In this document: positions 47,828 to 57,440 of the stretch, one piece after another
How the letters are laid out: each line of letters begins with the position of its first letter
How positions within the stretch are numbered: position 1 is the first letter of the stretch
Assembly (NCBI RefSeq): GCF_003287935.1
Contig: NZ_CP030287.1
Coordinates: forward strand, 2,446,267 to 2,510,266
DNA: 64,000 bases
DNA from: Streptomyces sp. ICC1
Lineage (GTDB): Bacteria; Actinomycetota; Actinomycetes; Streptomycetales; Streptomycetaceae
Direction of reading: 5' to 3'
The notes under the pieces: generated by a model
Told to the model about the DNA's origin: nothing
Seen by the model: the letters and a program-made list of their open reading frames with translations, nothing else
Database searches by the model: none
Position numbers and translations under genes: made by a program

Positions 47828-49120
47828 ATGATGCGTACGCGTCCGCTGAAGGTGGCGCTGCTGGGCTGTGGAGTGGTCGGCTCAGAGGTGGCTCGCATCA
47901 TGACGACGCACGCCGACGATCTGACAGCCAGGATCGGCGCGCCCGTCGAGCTCGCCGGCGTGGCTGTGCGCCGTCCCTCCAAGGTGCGCGAGGGCATCGA
48001 CCCGGCCCTCATCACCACCGATGCGACGGCGCTGCTCAAACGCGGTGACATCGACATCGCCATCGAGGTCATTGGCGGCATCGAGCCGGCCCGCACCCTG
48101 ATCACCACCGCCTTCGAGCACGGCATCTCCGTCGTCTCGGCGAACAAGGCGCTGCTCGCGCAGGACGGCGCCGCGCTGCACGCCGCCGCCGAGCGGCACG
48201 GGCTGGACCTGTACTACGAGGCCGCCGTCGCCGGCGCGATCCCGCTGGTCCGCCCGATGCGCGAGTCCCTCGCGGGCGACAAGATCAACCGGGTGATGGG
48301 CATCGTCAACGGCACGACGAACTTCATCCTCGACAAGATGGACTCCACCGGCGCCGGGTACCAGGAGGCCCTCGACGAGGCCACCGCCCTCGGGTACGCC
48401 GAGGCCGACCCCACCGCCGATGTCGAGGGCTACGACGCCGCCGCCAAGGCCGCGATCCTGGCCGGCATCGCCTTCCACACCCGGGTGCGCCTCGACGACG
48501 TCTACCGTGAGGGCATGACCGAGGTCAGTGCCGCGGACTTCGCGTCCGCCAAGCGCATGGGCTGCACCATCAAGCTCCTCGCCATCCTGGAGCGCGCCGC
48601 CGACGGCGAGTCCGTCACCGCGCGCGTCCACCCGGCGATGATCCCGCTGACCCACCCGCTGGCTTCCGTCCGGGAGGCGTACAACGCCGTCTTCGTCGAG
48701 GCGGAGGCCGCCGGGCGGCTCATGTTCTACGGGCCCGGCGCGGGCGGTTCTCCGACCGCGTCGGCGGTCCTGGGCGACCTCGTCGCCGTCTGCCGCAACA
48801 AGCTCGCCGAGGCAAAGGGGCCGGGCGAGTCGGCGTACACCCAGCTGCCGGTCAGCCCCATGGGGGATGTCGTCACCCGCTACCACATCAGCCTCGATGT
48901 GGCGGACAAGCCGGGCGTCCTCGCCCAGGTGGCGACCACCTTCGCGGAGCACGGTGTCTCGATCGACACCGTCCGACAGCAGGGAAAGGACGGCGAGGCC
49001 TCCCTCGTCGTCGTCACTCACCGCGCACCCGACGCCGCCCTCTCCGGGACCGTCGAGGCGCTGCGGAAGCTGGACACCGTCCGCGGTGTCGCCAGCATCA
49101 TGCGTGTTGAAGGGGAGTAA
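47828..49120 (+). CDS. hom: Homoserine dehydrogenase
   Basis: This 430-residue NAD(P)-dependent enzyme converts aspartate semialdehyde to homoserine. The Rossmann loop is VALLGCGVVGSEV near 10-22. The catalytic region holds VNGTTNFILDKMDS and DPTADVEGYDAAAKAAILA (~160-205), and a C-terminal ACT domain starts at YHISLDVADKPGVLAQVATTF (~350), which usually gives threonine feedback. An ATG one codon downstream is equally possible. It lies six bases before thrC, so the two are co-transcribed. Confidence 0.95.
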   Translation: MMRTRPLKVALLGCGVVGSEVARIMTTHADDLTARIGAPVELAGVAVRRPSKVREGIDPALITTDATALLKRGDIDIAIEVIGGIEPARTLITTAFEHGISVVSANKALLAQDGAALHAAAERHGLDLYYEAAVAGAIPLVRPMRESLAGDKINRVMGIVNGTTNFILDKMDSTGAGYQEALDEATALGYAEADPTADVEGYDAAAKAAILAGIAFHTRVRLDDVYREGMTEVSAADFASAKRMGCTIKLLAILERAADGESVTARVHPAMIPLTHPLASVREAYNAVFVEAEAAGRLMFYGPGAGGSPTASAVLGDLVAVCRNKLAEAKGPGESAYTQLPVSPMGDVVTRYHISLDVADKPGVLAQVATTFAEHGVSIDTVRQQGKDGEASLVVVTHRAPDAALSGTVEALRKLDTVRGVASIMRVEGE

Positions 49121-49126
49121 GGGCCC

Positions 49127-50197
49127 ATGAGCAGCAATCGCACCCACCAGTGGCGCGGCATCATCGAGGAGTACCGGGACCGCCTGCCGGTCACGGACAA
49201 GACCCCGGTGGTCACGCTCCGCGAGGGCGGCACTCCCCTCGTCCCCGCGCAGGTGCTCTCCGAGCGCACCGGCTGCGAGGTACACCTCAAGGTCGAGGGG
49301 GCCAACCCCACCGGGTCCTTCAAGGACCGCGGCATGACCATGGCGATCACCAAGGCCAAGGAGGACGGCGCCAAGGCCGTCATCTGCGCCTCCACGGGCA
49401 ACACCTCGGCCTCCGCCGCCGCCTACGCGGTGCGCGCCGGGATGGTCTGCGCCGTCCTCGTGCCCCGCGGCAAGATCGCGCTGGGCAAGATGGGCCAGGC
49501 GCTCGTGCACGGCGCCAAGATCCTCCAGGTCGACGGGAACTTCGACGACTGCCTGGACCTGGCCCGCTCGCTGTCCGACAACTACCCGGTGGCGCTGGTC
49601 AATTCCGTCAACCCGGTACGCATCGAGGGCCAGAAGACGGCCGCGTTCGAGATCGTTGACGCGCTCGGCGACGCCCCCGACATCCACGTGCTGCCCGTCG
49701 GCAACGCCGGCAACATCACCGCGTACTGGAAGGGCTTCAAGGAGTACAAGGCCGACGGCCTGGCCTCCCGTACGCCCCGCGTGTGGGGTTTCCAGGCCTC
49801 GGGTTCGGCGCCCATCGTGCGCGGCGAGATCGTCAAGGAGCCGCACACCATCGCCACCGCGATCCGCATCGGCAACCCGGCCTCGTGGGACTACGCCCTG
49901 CAGGCCCGGGACGAGTCGGGCGGCTTCATCGACGAGGTGACGGACCGCCAGATCCTGGCCGCCTACCGCCTGTTGGCGGCCCAGGAGGGGGTCTTCGTCG
50001 AGCCGGCGTCGGCCGCTTCCGTGGCCGGCCTGCTCAAGGCCGCCGAGCTCGGTCTGGTCGACCCCGGCCAGAAGATCGTCTGCACCGTCACCGGCAACGG
50101 CCTGAAGGACCCCGACTGGGCGGTCGCCGGCGCTCCGCAGCCGATCACCATTCCGGTGGACGCCGAGGCCGCCGCCGTGCGCCTCGGTCTCGTCTGA
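49127..50197 (+). CDS. thrC: Threonine synthase
   Basis: This 356-residue PLP enzyme completes threonine synthesis from O-phosphohomoserine. The PLP lysine is in [18 protein letters not shown] (~61-78). The phosphate loop is in [15 protein letters not shown] (~189-203), and [19 protein letters not shown] lies near the end. The start is six bases after hom. The final part is followed by the TATCCG repeat tract, not a hairpin, so the transcript may continue to thrB. Confidence 0.95.
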   Translation: MSSNRTHQWRGIIEEYRDRLPVTDKTPVVTLREGGTPLVPAQVLSERTGCEVHLKVEGANPTGSFKDRGMTMAITKAKEDGAKAVICASTGNTSASAAAYAVRAGMVCAVLVPRGKIALGKMGQALVHGAKILQVDGNFDDCLDLARSLSDNYPVALVNSVNPVRIEGQKTAAFEIVDALGDAPDIHVLPVGNAGNITAYWKGFKEYKADGLASRTPRVWGFQASGSAPIVRGEIVKEPHTIATAIRIGNPASWDYALQARDESGGFIDEVTDRQILAAYRLLAAQEGVFVEPASAASVAGLLKAAELGLVDPGQKIVCTVTGNGLKDPDWAVAGAPQPITIPVDAEAAAVRLGLV

Positions 50198-50601
50198 CCG
50201 GAAAGCGCGAAAGCGGCCGAAGCAACCGAAACGCCCGCAGTATCCGAAGTATCCGAAACACCCGCAGTATCCGTAACACCCGCAGTATCCGCAGTGGTCG
50301 AGTGGCCGGATTCCGGAAGTCTTTCGAAGGCTGAGGAATCCGGCAACTCGGGCCGTACAGCACCAAAATCCCCGCGCGAACCCGGTGTGACCGACGGGAG
50401 CCCACGACACGCATCGTGCGCCTGCTGTGCGCCCTATGTCGGATGAGAACCTTCCTTCGATACGCTGTACTTACATCCGCCGCCGCGCATATGACCGCGG
50501 TGCTGCCCACGGGGCCTTCGGGTGTCGTACGTTCTCCAGTACATTCGCAGCGAGCCAGCGAAGATCTCGTCTCGCACAGTCACAAGGAGTGTCATCGGAC
50601 G
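50198..50601. other. thrC-thrB intergenic region with tandem CCCGCAGTATCCG units
   Basis: This 404-bp spacer contains three exact CCCGCAGTATCCG copies (50234, 50261, 50279) embedded in six TATCCG-type hexamers between 50240 and 50300. These are short-period repeats that differ from the rest of the window. ORFs crossing it encode only repeat peptides. The rest (50310-50600) is likely the thrB promoter and leader; I see no other feature. A perfect AAGGAGT ribosome site precedes thrB. Confidence 0.55.
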
Positions 50602-51528
50602 ATGGCCGGTCCAGCTTTCCGCGCCGCCGCCGTACGGGTGCGCGTCCCCGCCAGCAGTGCCAACCTCGGCCCGGGCTTCGACGCCTTCGGCCTGGCCCTG
50701 GGGCTCTACGACGACGTCGTCGTCCGCGTGGCCGATTCCGGCCTGAACATCGACATCGCGGGTGAAGGTGCCGAGACCCTCCCGCGGGACGAGAGCCACC
50801 TCCTCGTACGTTCCATGCGCACCGCCTTCGACCTGCTGGGCGGCCAGCCGCGCGGCCTCGAGGTCGTCTGCGCCAACCGCATCCCGCACGGCCGCGGCCT
50901 CGGCTCCTCCTCCGCCGCCATCTGCGCGGGGATCGTCGCCGCCCGCGCCGTGACCATAGGCGGAGAGGCCAAGCTCGACGACGTGGCGCTCCTCGAGCTC
51001 GCCACCGAGATCGAGGGCCACCCCGACAACGTCGCCGCCTGTCTGCTCGGCGGCTTCACCCTCGCGTGGATGGACGGCGGCAGCGCCAAGGCGATCCGTA
51101 TGGAGCCCGCCGATTCCATCGTTCCGGTGGTCTTCGTCCCCTCCAAGGCGGTCCTGACGGAGACCGCGCGCGGCCTGCTGCCGCGCACCGTCCCGCACGT
51201 GGACGCCGCCGTCAACGCGGGCCGCGCGGGTCTGCTCGTGGAGGCCCTGACCAGGCGTCCCGAGTTCCTGCTGCCGGCCACCGAGGACCGCCTCCACCAG
51301 GAGTACCGTTCCCCGGCGATGCCCGAGAGCGTGGCGCTCGTGGCCCGGCTGCGGGCGGACGGCATTCCCGCTGTGATCTCCGGCGCGGGCCCCACGGTCC
51401 TCGCGCTGGTCGACAACGGCGCGGCCGACAAGGTCGCGCGGCTCGCGGGCGAGGGGTGGGCGGCCAACCGCCTCGCACTCGACGCCGCGGGCGCGAGCGT
51501 ACTTCCGCTGGGCACCCAGGGCGGCTGA
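50602..51528 (+). CDS. thrB: Homoserine kinase
   Basis: This 308-residue GHMP kinase phosphorylates homoserine for threonine synthase. The substrate motif is VPASSANLGPGFDAFGLAL (~16-34). The ATP-binding glycine loop is IPHGRGLGSSSAAICAGIVA near 95-114. The third GHMP motif is DGIPAVISGAGPTVLAL near 254-270. The ATG at 50602 has AAGGAG upstream; the longer in-frame ORF is not homologous. It completes the hom-thrC-thrB set. Confidence 0.95.
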   Translation: MAGPAFRAAAVRVRVPASSANLGPGFDAFGLALGLYDDVVVRVADSGLNIDIAGEGAETLPRDESHLLVRSMRTAFDLLGGQPRGLEVVCANRIPHGRGLGSSSAAICAGIVAARAVTIGGEAKLDDVALLELATEIEGHPDNVAACLLGGFTLAWMDGGSAKAIRMEPADSIVPVVFVPSKAVLTETARGLLPRTVPHVDAAVNAGRAGLLVEALTRRPEFLLPATEDRLHQEYRSPAMPESVALVARLRADGIPAVISGAGPTVLALVDNGAADKVARLAGEGWAANRLALDAAGASVLPLGTQGG

Positions 51529-51974
51529 AGAGTGCTGTAGGACATGCCGGCCAGGGGCGGGCGGCCGGGGCAGGCCGCCCGCACGGAAGGGCTCGATCGC
51601 CGGTGATGGAGAGGGGGAATGTCTGTTGGATCCGGTAGTGTTAATCTCAAGTGCGCATCCGAAGCCGCCATGGCTTGGTGCTCAGTGTCCCTATCAGGGA
51701 CCACCTTTCTTCCGGGAGCCTCCCCGACTGCTTTGACCACTGCCAGCAGTTTCGAGCAACGCTCCGGAATCGGCGTGACATTCCCACGCTTCCAGCTCGG
51801 GGGCTTCTCGCCGGAACCACCCACGTACATGCACGTTTCTCTCCGCCGCATTTCTGCCGGCGGACCACCGCCCCGGCTGCGGCCCATGCCTCATCGAGTC
51901 ACGGACTGCCGTCGGACAGCACAACCGGTCGCCGAGCCAGACAGGCCGACGTCCGCTCCAGGGAAGGACCCTTC
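51529..51974. other. Long intergenic/leader region before rho
   Basis: 446 bp lie between thrB and rho. A TAGTGT hexamer at 51636-51641 could be a -10 element, which would give a 5' leader of over 300 nt. Rho genes often have long leaders that support autoregulation, so this is a candidate leader. No gene is seen. The sequence GTGTCCCTATCAGGGACC near 51680-51698 can form a short hairpin. Confidence 0.4.
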
Positions 51975-54131
51975 GTGAGCGACACCACCGATCTGATGGG
52001 CGCTGCCGACACCAATGTCGACACCAGTGCCCCCGCCGCGGGCGCCGCGACCAAGCGTCGCCGCTCCGGCACCGGCCTTGATGGCATGGTCCTGGCCGAG
52101 CTGCAGCAGGTCGCGTCGGGCCTCGGCATCAGGGGCACCGCGCGGATGCGCAAGGGCCAGCTGATCGAGGTCATCAAGGAGGCGCAGGCGGGCAGCAGTG
52201 CCCCCAAGGCCGCGGCCTCCGCCGCCGCTGCCGCGCCCGCCGACACCGCCGAGGCCAAGCCGAAGCGCCGTGCCACCAGCAAGGCCCGTACGGGCGAGAC
52301 CGCCGCCCCGGCGCCCGCCGAGAAGACCGCCGCACCGGCGCAGATCGACATCCCGGGCCAGCCGGCCAGCGAGGACGCCCCGGTCGGCGAGCGTCGCCGC
52401 CGCCGTGCCACCGCCCCCTCCGGCAGCCCCGAGGGTTCGGCCCCCGCGGCCGTGCAGGTCGAGCAGAAGACCGAGACCGCCCCGGCCGCGCAGACCGAGG
52501 CCAAGGCCGAAGCGGCCACGGCCGTCTCCGGCCAGGCCGCTCAGGCGCAGGACGGCGAAGGCCGCGGCCGGCGCGACCGCCGTGAGCGCGGCAACGACCG
52601 TGCCGAGCGCGGCGAGCGCGGCGAGCGCCAGGGCCGCCGTGACCGCGGTGCCAAGGCCGACGACCAGGGCCAGGGCGCCCAGGGTCAGAGCCAGGGCGGT
52701 CAGAGCCAGGGCGGTCAGGGCCAGGGCGGCCAGGGCCAGGGCGGTCAGGGCCAGCAGGGCGGCCGCCAGGACCGGACCGACCGTCAGGACCGCCAGCAGG
52801 GCGGCCGCGGTCAGGGCCAGGGCGGCCAGGGTCAGCAGGGCGGCCGTCAGGACCGGGACCGTCAGGACAACGGCCCGCAGGACGACTTCGACGAGGACGG
52901 CCGTCGCGGCCGTCGCGGCCGCTACCGCGACCGCCGTGGCCGTCGCGGGCGCGACGAGTTCGCCCCGGTCGAGACTCCGGTCGCCGACGACGACGTCCTG
53001 ATCCCCGTCGCGGGCATCCTCGACATCCTCGACAACTACGCGTTCATCCGGACTTCGGGCTACCTGCCCGGCCCGAACGACGTGTACGTCTCCCTCGCCC
53101 AGGTCCGCAAGGCCGGTCTGCGCAAGGGCGACCACACCACCGGTGCGGTCCGCCAGCCCAAGGACGGCGAGCGCCGCGAGAAGTTCAACGCGCTCGTGCG
53201 TCTGGACTCCGTCAACGGCATGGCGCCCGAATCCGGCCGCGGTCGCCCGGAGTTCCAGAAGCTGACCCCGCTCTACCCGCAGGACCGGCTCCGTCTGGAG
53301 ACCGACCCGGGCGTGCTGACCACCCGCATCATCGACCTCGTGTCGCCGATCGGTAAGGGCCAGCGCGGTCTGATCGTGGCTCCGCCGAAGACCGGTAAGA
53401 CCATGATCATGCAGGCGATCGCCAACGCGATCACGGTCAACAACCCCGAGTGCCACCTGATGGTCGTCCTGGTCGACGAGCGTCCGGAAGAGGTCACCGA
53501 CATGCAGCGGTCGGTGAAGGGCGAGGTCATCTCCTCGACCTTCGACCGCCCGGCCGAGGACCACACCACCGTCGCCGAGCTGGCCATCGAGCGCGCCAAG
53601 CGTCTCGTCGAGCTCGGCCACGACGTGGTCGTCCTGCTGGACTCCATCACCCGCCTGGGACGCGCGTACAACCTCGCCGCCCCCGCCTCCGGCCGCATCC
53701 TGTCCGGTGGTGTCGACTCGACCGCGCTCTACCCGCCGAAGCGCTTCTTCGGTGCCGCGCGCAACATCGAGGACGGCGGCTCGCTGACCATCCTGGCCAC
53801 CGCGCTGGTCGACACCGGCTCGCGCATGGACGAGGTGATCTTCGAGGAGTTCAAGGGCACCGGCAACATGGAGCTCAAGCTCGACCGGAAGCTCGCCGAC
53901 AAGCGCATCTTCCCGGCCGTGGACGTGGACCCCTCGGGCACCCGCAAGGAGGAGATCCTCCTCAACAGCGAGGAGCTCGCCATCGTCTGGAAGCTGCGCC
54001 GGGTGCTGCACGCGCTCGACTCGCAGCAGGCCATCGAGCTGCTCCTCGACAAGATGAAGCAGACGAAGTCGAACGCCGAGTTCCTCATGCAGATCGCGAA
54101 GACGACCCCGTCGGGCAAGAACGACGACTGA
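51975..54131 (+). CDS. rho: Transcription termination factor Rho (actinobacterial, long N-terminal insert)
   Basis: This 718-residue hexameric RNA helicase ends transcripts. It has an N-terminal Rho_N domain ([20 protein letters not shown]). A ~270-residue insert follows, rich in Ala/Pro/Glu, then Arg/Gly/Asp/Gln with [14 protein letters not shown] repeats, up to ~335. The Rho RNA-binding fold begins at [21 protein letters not shown]-loop [16 protein letters not shown] lies near 466-481, Walker [13 protein letters not shown] near 550, then Q/R-loops. Long basic-disordered inserts are typical of high-GC Actinobacteria and can bind RNA. The GTG start is chosen after GAAGGAC; the ORF upstream is leader. 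A very strong hairpin follows. Confidence 0.95.
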   Translation: MSDTTDLMGAADTNVDTSAPAAGAATKRRRSGTGLDGMVLAELQQVASGLGIRGTARMRKGQLIEVIKEAQAGSSAPKAAASAAAAAPADTAEAKPKRRATSKARTGETAAPAPAEKTAAPAQIDIPGQPASEDAPVGERRRRRATAPSGSPEGSAPAAVQVEQKTETAPAAQTEAKAEAATAVSGQAAQAQDGEGRGRRDRRERGNDRAERGERGERQGRRDRGAKADDQGQGAQGQSQGGQSQGGQGQGGQGQGGQGQQGGRQDRTDRQDRQQGGRGQGQGGQGQQGGRQDRDRQDNGPQDDFDEDGRRGRRGRYRDRRGRRGRDEFAPVETPVADDDVLIPVAGILDILDNYAFIRTSGYLPGPNDVYVSLAQVRKAGLRKGDHTTGAVRQPKDGERREKFNALVRLDSVNGMAPESGRGRPEFQKLTPLYPQDRLRLETDPGVLTTRIIDLVSPIGKGQRGLIVAPPKTGKTMIMQAIANAITVNNPECHLMVVLVDERPEEVTDMQRSVKGEVISSTFDRPAEDHTTVAELAIERAKRLVELGHDVVVLLDSITRLGRAYNLAAPASGRILSGGVDSTALYPPKRFFGAARNIEDGGSLTILATALVDTGSRMDEVIFEEFKGTGNMELKLDRKLADKRIFPAVDVDPSGTRKEEILLNSEELAIVWKLRRVLHALDSQQAIELLLDKMKQTKSNAEFLMQIAKTTPSGKNDD

Positions 54132-54165
54132 CGTCGCCTCGTGGCACCTGCCTGACGCCGCGTTC

Positions 54166-54217
54166 GCACACCACGACCGCCCCCGCCGCACTCGCGGCGG
54201 GGGCGGTCGTGGTGTGC
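54166..54217 (+). terminator. Exceptionally strong hairpin terminator after rho
   Basis: A perfect 24-bp stem (left arm 54166-54189, right arm 54194-54217) with a 4-nt loop ACTC starts 35 bases after the rho stop. The stem is GC-rich and lacks a T-run. Confidence 0.8.
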
Positions 54218-54432
54218 GCCACACTCCGCACCCGGCGCAGCCGCCCGCGCCGCCTCGCGCCCGCAGGGGAAACCGCAGGTAAGGCGGGACTTGCGCGGTG
54301 TTCATCCCGGCAGGTCCCATTCTTCGGATTGGTTCCGGTACGCCATGGACCGTGGAACCCTTGAGGACTTCCGCCCGTCTGTGTCAGAGGGACCGGGGAC
54401 ACCGAACCGAGGACGGGCAGGCAGAGGAGAGC

Positions 54433-55536
54433 ATGAGCCAAGACAGTACGGGCCGGGGCCGCAGGGCCGCCGCGGGCCGGCGCCGACGCAAGCCGGCCAC
54501 CCGCCGCAGGGCCGTCGTCATCGCCGCGTGGGCGGCAGCGGGCGTCCTCCTGCTCGGCGGGGCGGGGCTCGGCTACTTCTACTTCAAGCTCAACGGCAAC
54601 CTGAAGACCGTCGACATCGACGCCGCGCTCGGCAAGGACCGCCCGCAGAACGTGAACAACGGCTCGATGGACATCCTCGTCCTCGGATCCGACTCCCGCG
54701 GCGGCGACAACGCCGAGTACGGCCAGGACGACGGCGGCTCCGCCCGCTCCGACACCGCGATGATCGTCCACCTCAACGAGGGCCACACCAAGGCCGGCGT
54801 CATATCGATACCCCGCGACACCCTGGTGACCCGGCCCGCCTGCAAGGCGGCGGACGGCAAGACGGACCCGGGCGGCATCCGGAAGATGTTCAACGAGTCG
54901 TTCACCGTCGGCGGGGCCGCCTGCACGGTCGCGACCGTGGAGAAGATGTCGGGGATCCGCATGGACCACTACCTCGAGGTCGACTTCACCGGCTTCAAGA
55001 AGATCATCGACAACCTCGGCGGCGTCGAGGTGACGACCACCAAGCCGATCAAGGACCCGTACAGCCACCTCGATCTGGCGGCCGGCACCAACAGGCTGGA
55101 CGGAGAGCAGGCCCTCGGCCTGGTCCGCACCCGCCACGGCGTGGGCGACGGCGGCGACCTCGGCCGAATACAGCTCCAGCAGGCCTTCATCAAGGCCCTG
55201 ATCAAGCAGGTCAAGGGCATCGGCGTCTTCGACAACCCGAAGCGGCTGCTCGACCTCGCCGACACCGCCACCAAGGCGCTCACCACCGACAAGGCGCTGG
55301 GCGACGTGAAGTCCCTCATGGGCTTCGCCCAGGGCCTCCAGGGCATCGGCCCGGAGAACATGCAGATGATCACCCTGCCGGTGACCGGGGACACCCGCGA
55401 CCCCAACCGCGTCGTACCGCTCACCGCGGAGTCCAAGATGGTCTGGGACGCCCTGCTGGCCGACCGGGACATCCCCGCCGAGGCCACGGCGAACTCGGCC
55501 GGCGACAAGGGCACGGCCGGTTCCGTCGTCCGCTAG
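54433..55536 (+). CDS. LytR-CpsA-Psr (LCP) family ligase
   Basis: This 367-residue membrane-anchored enzyme attaches glycopolymers to peptidoglycan. An N-terminal basic segment and single transmembrane helix (RAVVIAAWAAAGVLLLGGAGLGYFYF, ~25-50) precede the catalytic LCP domain. Motifs are MDILVLGSDSRGG near 77-89, RSDTAMIVHLN, GVISIPRDTLV, MFNESFTVGG, DHYLEVDFTGFKKIIDNLGGV and LDGEQALGLVRTRH. The ATG follows GAGGAGAGC; the longer frame is not used. Its stop TAG is formed exactly at the insertion point of a MITE. The original stop or C-terminal end may have been changed. Confidence 0.92.
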   Translation: MSQDSTGRGRRAAAGRRRRKPATRRRAVVIAAWAAAGVLLLGGAGLGYFYFKLNGNLKTVDIDAALGKDRPQNVNNGSMDILVLGSDSRGGDNAEYGQDDGGSARSDTAMIVHLNEGHTKAGVISIPRDTLVTRPACKAADGKTDPGGIRKMFNESFTVGGAACTVATVEKMSGIRMDHYLEVDFTGFKKIIDNLGGVEVTTTKPIKDPYSHLDLAAGTNRLDGEQALGLVRTRHGVGDGGDLGRIQLQQAFIKALIKQVKGIGVFDNPKRLLDLADTATKALTTDKALGDVKSLMGFAQGLQGIGPENMQMITLPVTGDTRDPNRVVPLTAESKMVWDALLADRDIPAEATANSAGDKGTAGSVVR

Positions 55537-55723
55537 TGCTGTGACCGGGAAGGTTTGCCGGGTCGCGGTGTCCGGTGCGGTGCATCTCCCCCAGCTACCG
55601 CCGGGAGGGGCCCCCGGGCGGAGGACCACGCCTCGTACTGGACGTACCGGTGTGGTCCGACAACGCGGCGAGGTGCCGTGCCGGGCGCCGCGACCCGGCG
55701 GACCTTTCCGGTCACAGCACTAG
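55533..55723. mobile_element. MITE-like element inserted at the LCP gene stop
   Basis: This 191-bp unit is bounded by CTAG on both sides. Terminal inverted repeats of ~36 bp (55533-55568 and 55688-55723) match at all but three positions, with the ends reading CTAGTGCTGTGACCGG. The interior has the CCCCCAGCTACCGCCGGGAG segment seen in many Streptomyces genomes as a small dispersed element. There is no transposase. CTAG is the likely target duplication. The sequence beyond the right end again reads TAGTGCTGTG, so the element landed beside a similar motif. Confidence 0.75.
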
Positions 55724-55954
55724 TGCTGTGCCCGCGCGCACGCACCGTAGGCCCCGGCCACGCACCGGCAGACCGCCTGCTCAGGCGGGTTCCGGCGGGC
55801 CGAGGAATAGACGGCGGCCCCCCTCCGTTGAGGGAGGCGTCCTCAGAATTTTGACAGGCAGCCCGGTCCTGGCAGACTGGTCTGTCGGCCCCGGTTCACG
55901 CAGCGCGCAATTCGGCTCCTGCGACCCGGCGCCCTCCCGAATCTAGGAGACACC

Positions 55955-56170
55955 TTGAAGCGCGATGTTCACCCCCAGTACGTCGAGACCCAGGTCAGCT
56001 GCACCTGTGGCGCGTCGTTCACCACCCGTAGCACCCTGACCGAGGGCTCCATCCGAGCCGAGGTCTGCTCCGAGTGCCACCCGTTCTACACGGGCAAGCA
56101 GAAGATCCTCGACACCGGTGGCCGTGTGGCCCGCTTCGAGGCCCGCTTCGGCAAGGCTGCACAGAAGTAG
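55955..56170 (+). CDS. rpmE: 50S ribosomal protein L31 (zinc-binding form)
   Basis: This 71-residue ribosomal protein begins [20 protein letters not shown] and carries the zinc ligands C16, C18, C38 and C41. That makes it the C+ (zinc-dependent) type rather than the zinc-independent paralog. It starts at TTG with TAGGAGA upstream. Zinc-responsive control is plausible for this family, though no Zur box was identified. Its terminator hairpin follows. Confidence 0.93.
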   Translation: MKRDVHPQYVETQVSCTCGASFTTRSTLTEGSIRAEVCSECHPFYTGKQKILDTGGRVARFEARFGKAAQK

Positions 56171-56179
56171 CGAGCCTCC

Positions 56180-56232
56180 GGCGCCGGATCCCGGCTGCAC
56201 CCTGTTGCTACGGGGGCAGCCGGACCGGCGCC
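56180..56232 (+). terminator. Terminator hairpin after rpmE
   Basis: An outer stem GGCGCCGG/CCGGCGCC and an inner GGCTGC/GCAGCC stem form one long hairpin, ending in CCTTTCG. It lies ten bases after the rpmE stop. Confidence 0.65.
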
Positions 56233-56281
56233 TTTCGCGTCCCGCAGCCCTTTTCTTCACTTTCACCATCAGGAGCCCCCG

Positions 56282-57361
56282 ATGTTCGAGGCGGTCGAGG
56301 AACTGATCGGCGAGCACGCCGATCTTGAGAAGAAGCTCGCCGACCCTTCGGTCCACTCGGATCAGGCCAACGCGCGCAAGCTCAACAAGCGCTACGCGGA
56401 GCTGACTCCGATCGTCGCGACCTTCCGTGCCTGGAAGCAGTCCGCCGAGGACATCGAGACGGCGAAGGAGTACGCGGCCGTCGACCCGGACTTCGTGGCG
56501 GAGGTCAAGGAACTGAGCGCCCAGCGCGAAGAGCTCACCGAGAAGCTCCGCCTGCTGCTCGTCCCGCGCGACCCCAGCGACGACAAGGACGTGCTCCTCG
56601 AGGTCAAGGCGGGCGCGGGCGGCGACGAGTCGGCCCTGTTCGCCGGCGACCTGCTGCGCATGTACCTGCGCTACGCCGAGCGCGTGGGCTGGAAGACCGA
56701 GATCATCGACGCCACCGAGTCCGAGCTCGGCGGCTACAAGGACGTCCAGGTCTCCGTCCGCACCAAGGGCGGCAACGGCGCGACCGAGCCCGGCCAGGGC
56801 GTCTGGGCCCGCCTGAAGTACGAGGGCGGCGTGCACCGCGTCCAGCGCGTTCCGGCCACCGAGTCCCAGGGCCGCATCCACACCTCCGCCGCCGGCGTGC
56901 TCGTCACCCCGGAAGCCGAGGAGGTGGAGGTCGAGGTCAACATGAACGACCTCCGCATCGACGTGTACCGCTCCTCGGGCCCCGGCGGCCAGTCCGTCAA
57001 CACCACCGACTCGGCCGTGCGCATCACGCACCTGCCGACCGGCGTGGTCGCCTCCTGCCAGAACGAGAAGAGCCAGCTCCAGAACAAGGAGCAGGCGATG
57101 CGCATCCTGCGCTCGCGCCTGCTGGCCGCAGCGCAGGAAGCCGCCGAGCAGGAGGCCTCCGACGTGCGCCGCAGCCAGGTGCGCTCCGTGGACCGCTCCG
57201 AGAAGATCCGTACGTACAACTACCCGGAAAACCGGATCTCGGACCACCGGACCGGCTTCAAGGCGTACAACTTGGACCAGGTGCTCGACGGGGACCTCGA
57301 TTCGGTCATCCAGGCCTGTGTCGACACGGACTCCGCCGCCAAGCTCGCGTCCGCGCGCTGA
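56282..57361 (+). CDS. prfA: Peptide chain release factor 1
   Basis: This 359-residue factor reads UAA and UAG. The catalytic GGQ (residues 235-237) is in [18 protein letters not shown], preceded by the class I codon-recognition region ([20 protein letters not shown]). The N-terminal helical domain and the tail ([24 protein letters not shown]) are complete. The ATG overlaps a CACCATCAGGAG ribosome-site area. prmC, which methylates the GGQ glutamine, follows 79 bp downstream. Confidence 0.95.
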   Translation: MFEAVEELIGEHADLEKKLADPSVHSDQANARKLNKRYAELTPIVATFRAWKQSAEDIETAKEYAAVDPDFVAEVKELSAQREELTEKLRLLLVPRDPSDDKDVLLEVKAGAGGDESALFAGDLLRMYLRYAERVGWKTEIIDATESELGGYKDVQVSVRTKGGNGATEPGQGVWARLKYEGGVHRVQRVPATESQGRIHTSAAGVLVTPEAEEVEVEVNMNDLRIDVYRSSGPGGQSVNTTDSAVRITHLPTGVVASCQNEKSQLQNKEQAMRILRSRLLAAAQEAAEQEASDVRRSQVRSVDRSEKIRTYNYPENRISDHRTGFKAYNLDQVLDGDLDSVIQACVDTDSAAKLASAR

Positions 57362-57440
57362 GTCCCTCCGCAGCATCCCCGCACGACCCCGCGGGACCCC
57401 CCGCACCACCCCCCGTACGACAGCAGCCCGGAGGACCAGC

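Noticed and set aside
47882..50410. 842-codon minus-strand ORF opposite hom-thrC
   Set aside because: Shadow frame; opposite strand holds two complete threonine enzymes.
55541..55723. Small CDS within the region after the LCP gene
   Set aside because: It lies wholly within the MITE-like inverted-repeat element.
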